Below the pieces are notes generated by a model that had not been told where the DNA came from, searched no databases, and worked only from the letters and a program-made list of their open reading frames with translations. A DNA stretch of 21,433 nt from Chloroflexota bacterium. GTDB taxonomy: Bacteria > Chloroflexota > Anaerolineae > UBA4142. Positions 20,679 through 21,433 of this stretch are shown one piece after another (positions within the stretch are counted from its first letter, which is position 1; each line of letters begins with the position of its first letter). Location: contig JACQGS010000283.1 of the NCBI GenBank assembly GCA_016199405.1, forward strand, positions 1 through 21,433. Direction: 5' to 3'. A program made the translations under genes and the position numbers.

Positions 20679-21433
20679 ATGGCAACTGCCGTTCAAGTGC
20701 TGCGTCCTCCGCGAACATCCGTCGGCGTACTGGGCTGGCTCAAGAAGAATCTTTTCAGCCCCTGGTACAACGCGCTCTTGACTATCGTGACGGCTTGGGT
20801 GTTGTGGGGCGTTGGCACGTCGCTTTTGGATTGGGCGTTGAAAGCAAAATGGCAAGTTATTATTGATAACTTGCGGCTCTTTATGGTGGGCTCGTATCCG
20901 CCGGAGCAGGTTTGGCGCGTGTGGTTAGTCGTGACGATGGTTTCGCTCTTGAGCGGACTTTCCGCCGGCTTGTGGGGCGCATCGATTCGAAACATCGCCT
21001 TCTCGCTCGCGGCGGCATTTGCGCTTCTGGCGGTCTTTTCGTTCAAGGGTGGCGGTTATCAGTGGCACGTTGTCAACCTACTGGTCGTTCTCGCGGCGTA
21101 CGGATCATGCCTCGCGCTGCGCCGGCGAGTGAATATTCGCCGATGGGTTTTGTTGGGCTGGCTCTTGTCTTTTTTCCTCACGCTCATCATTCTCTACGGA
21201 ATTGACAAGAACCCTTATCTGCCGCTCGTTGGCACTGATAAATGGGGCGGATTACTCCTTACCTTTTTGCTCGCGCTCGTTAGCATTGTTTTTTCGTTTC
21301 CGCTTGGCGTTCTGCTTGCGCTCGGACGGCGCAGTAAATTGCCGGTCGTCTCCATTTTCAGCACGCTCTTTATCGAACTGGTGCGCGGCGTCCCACTGGT
21401 AACCATTTTGTTTATGGCGCAAATCATGGTTCC
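20679..21433 (+). CDS. aapM: general L-amino-acid ABC transporter permease, 3' end beyond the window
   Basis: The ATG follows the aapQ stop by 6 nt. The frame stays open for 251 codons to the right edge. The visible part has TM helices (NALLTIVTAWVLWGVG, WRVWLVVTMVSLLSGLSAG, and others) and then the core permease start WGGLLLTFLLALVSIVFSFPLG. It ends in STLFIELVRGVPLVTILFMAQ, where the EAA region would follow. Position and sequence match AapM/BztC. The ATPase (aapP) is expected next, outside the window. Confidence 0.88.
   Translation, partial: MATAVQVLRPPRTSVGVLGWLKKNLFSPWYNALLTIVTAWVLWGVGTSLLDWALKAKWQVIIDNLRLFMVGSYPPEQVWRVWLVVTMVSLLSGLSAGLWGASIRNIAFSLAAAFALLAVFSFKGGGYQWHVVNLLVVLAAYGSCLALRRRVNIRRWVLLGWLLSFFLTLIILYGIDKNPYLPLVGTDKWGGLLLTFLLALVSIVFSFPLGVLLALGRRSKLPVVSIFSTLFIELVRGVPLVTILFMAQIMV

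Noticed and set aside
20100..20855. A 251-codon minus-strand frame
   Set aside because: Antisense to aapQ and the start of aapM; product is Arg/His/Gln-rich without family features.

Overview
The window looks like a chromosomal piece of a Chloroflexota (Anaerolineae-like) genome or MAG. This is inferred from style, not from a marker gene. Supporting signs are lipoproteins with Pro/Thr/Ala-rich linkers after the lipobox, a substrate-binding protein with a KETVVV-type linker, a TIR-TM-WD40 protein, a STAND ATPase ending in a helix-turn-helix-like segment, and many different palindromic intergenic repeats. No rRNA, tRNA, CRISPR array or complete insertion sequence was recognised.

Layout. (1) 1-2128, minus: a PEP-synthase/rifampicin-phosphotransferase-like protein that runs off the left edge. 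(2) 2160-3827, minus: a strong promoter, a 59-codon SIR2-like remnant, a TIR-TM-WD40 protein reduced to two WD40 blades, and a two-hairpin terminator. (3) 3938-7104, minus: an ABC-2 exporter pair (ATPase and permease, ATGA overlap) and an MFS transporter. (4) 7301-8386, plus: a pentapeptide-repeat/TIR protein, divergent from the MFS gene. (5) 8591-14034, minus: a tightly packed run of nine or ten genes. In transcription order these are a six-TM membrane protein, an exported dienelactone-hydrolase-like lipoprotein, a DedA/VTT protein, a 27-codon one-TM micro-ORF, a SAM methyltransferase, two small membrane proteins and two soluble unknowns; the last four are linked by a short gap and ATGA-type overlaps. 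(6) 14148-14627, minus: a small membrane protein with its own good promoter and a palindromic operator candidate. (7) 14748-16841, minus: a STAND ATPase regulator candidate with its own promoter. (8) 17200-17922, plus: a creatininase-family hydrolase. (9) 18251 to the right edge, plus: the start of a general L-amino-acid ABC transporter operon (aapJ-aapQ-aapM, the last cut by the edge), read from a promoter separated from aapJ by an inserted MITE.

The strongest non-coding find is a 145-bp MITE-like element at 18019-18163. It has perfect 14-bp terminal inverted repeats and a perfect 8-bp target-site duplication, and it sits in the aap leader. Several unrelated palindromic repeats also lie 0-20 bp from stop codons, and two of them share a 37-nt, nearly identical arm in opposite orientation. 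The clearest possible defence content is the pair of TIR proteins, each keeping the glutamate expected of NAD-cleaving TIR domains, with a SIR2-like relic beside one of them.

Functions of the genes at 8591-10549 and at 13414-14627 are not recognised. Promoters were found by eye as -35/-10 pairs and are not experimentally supported.
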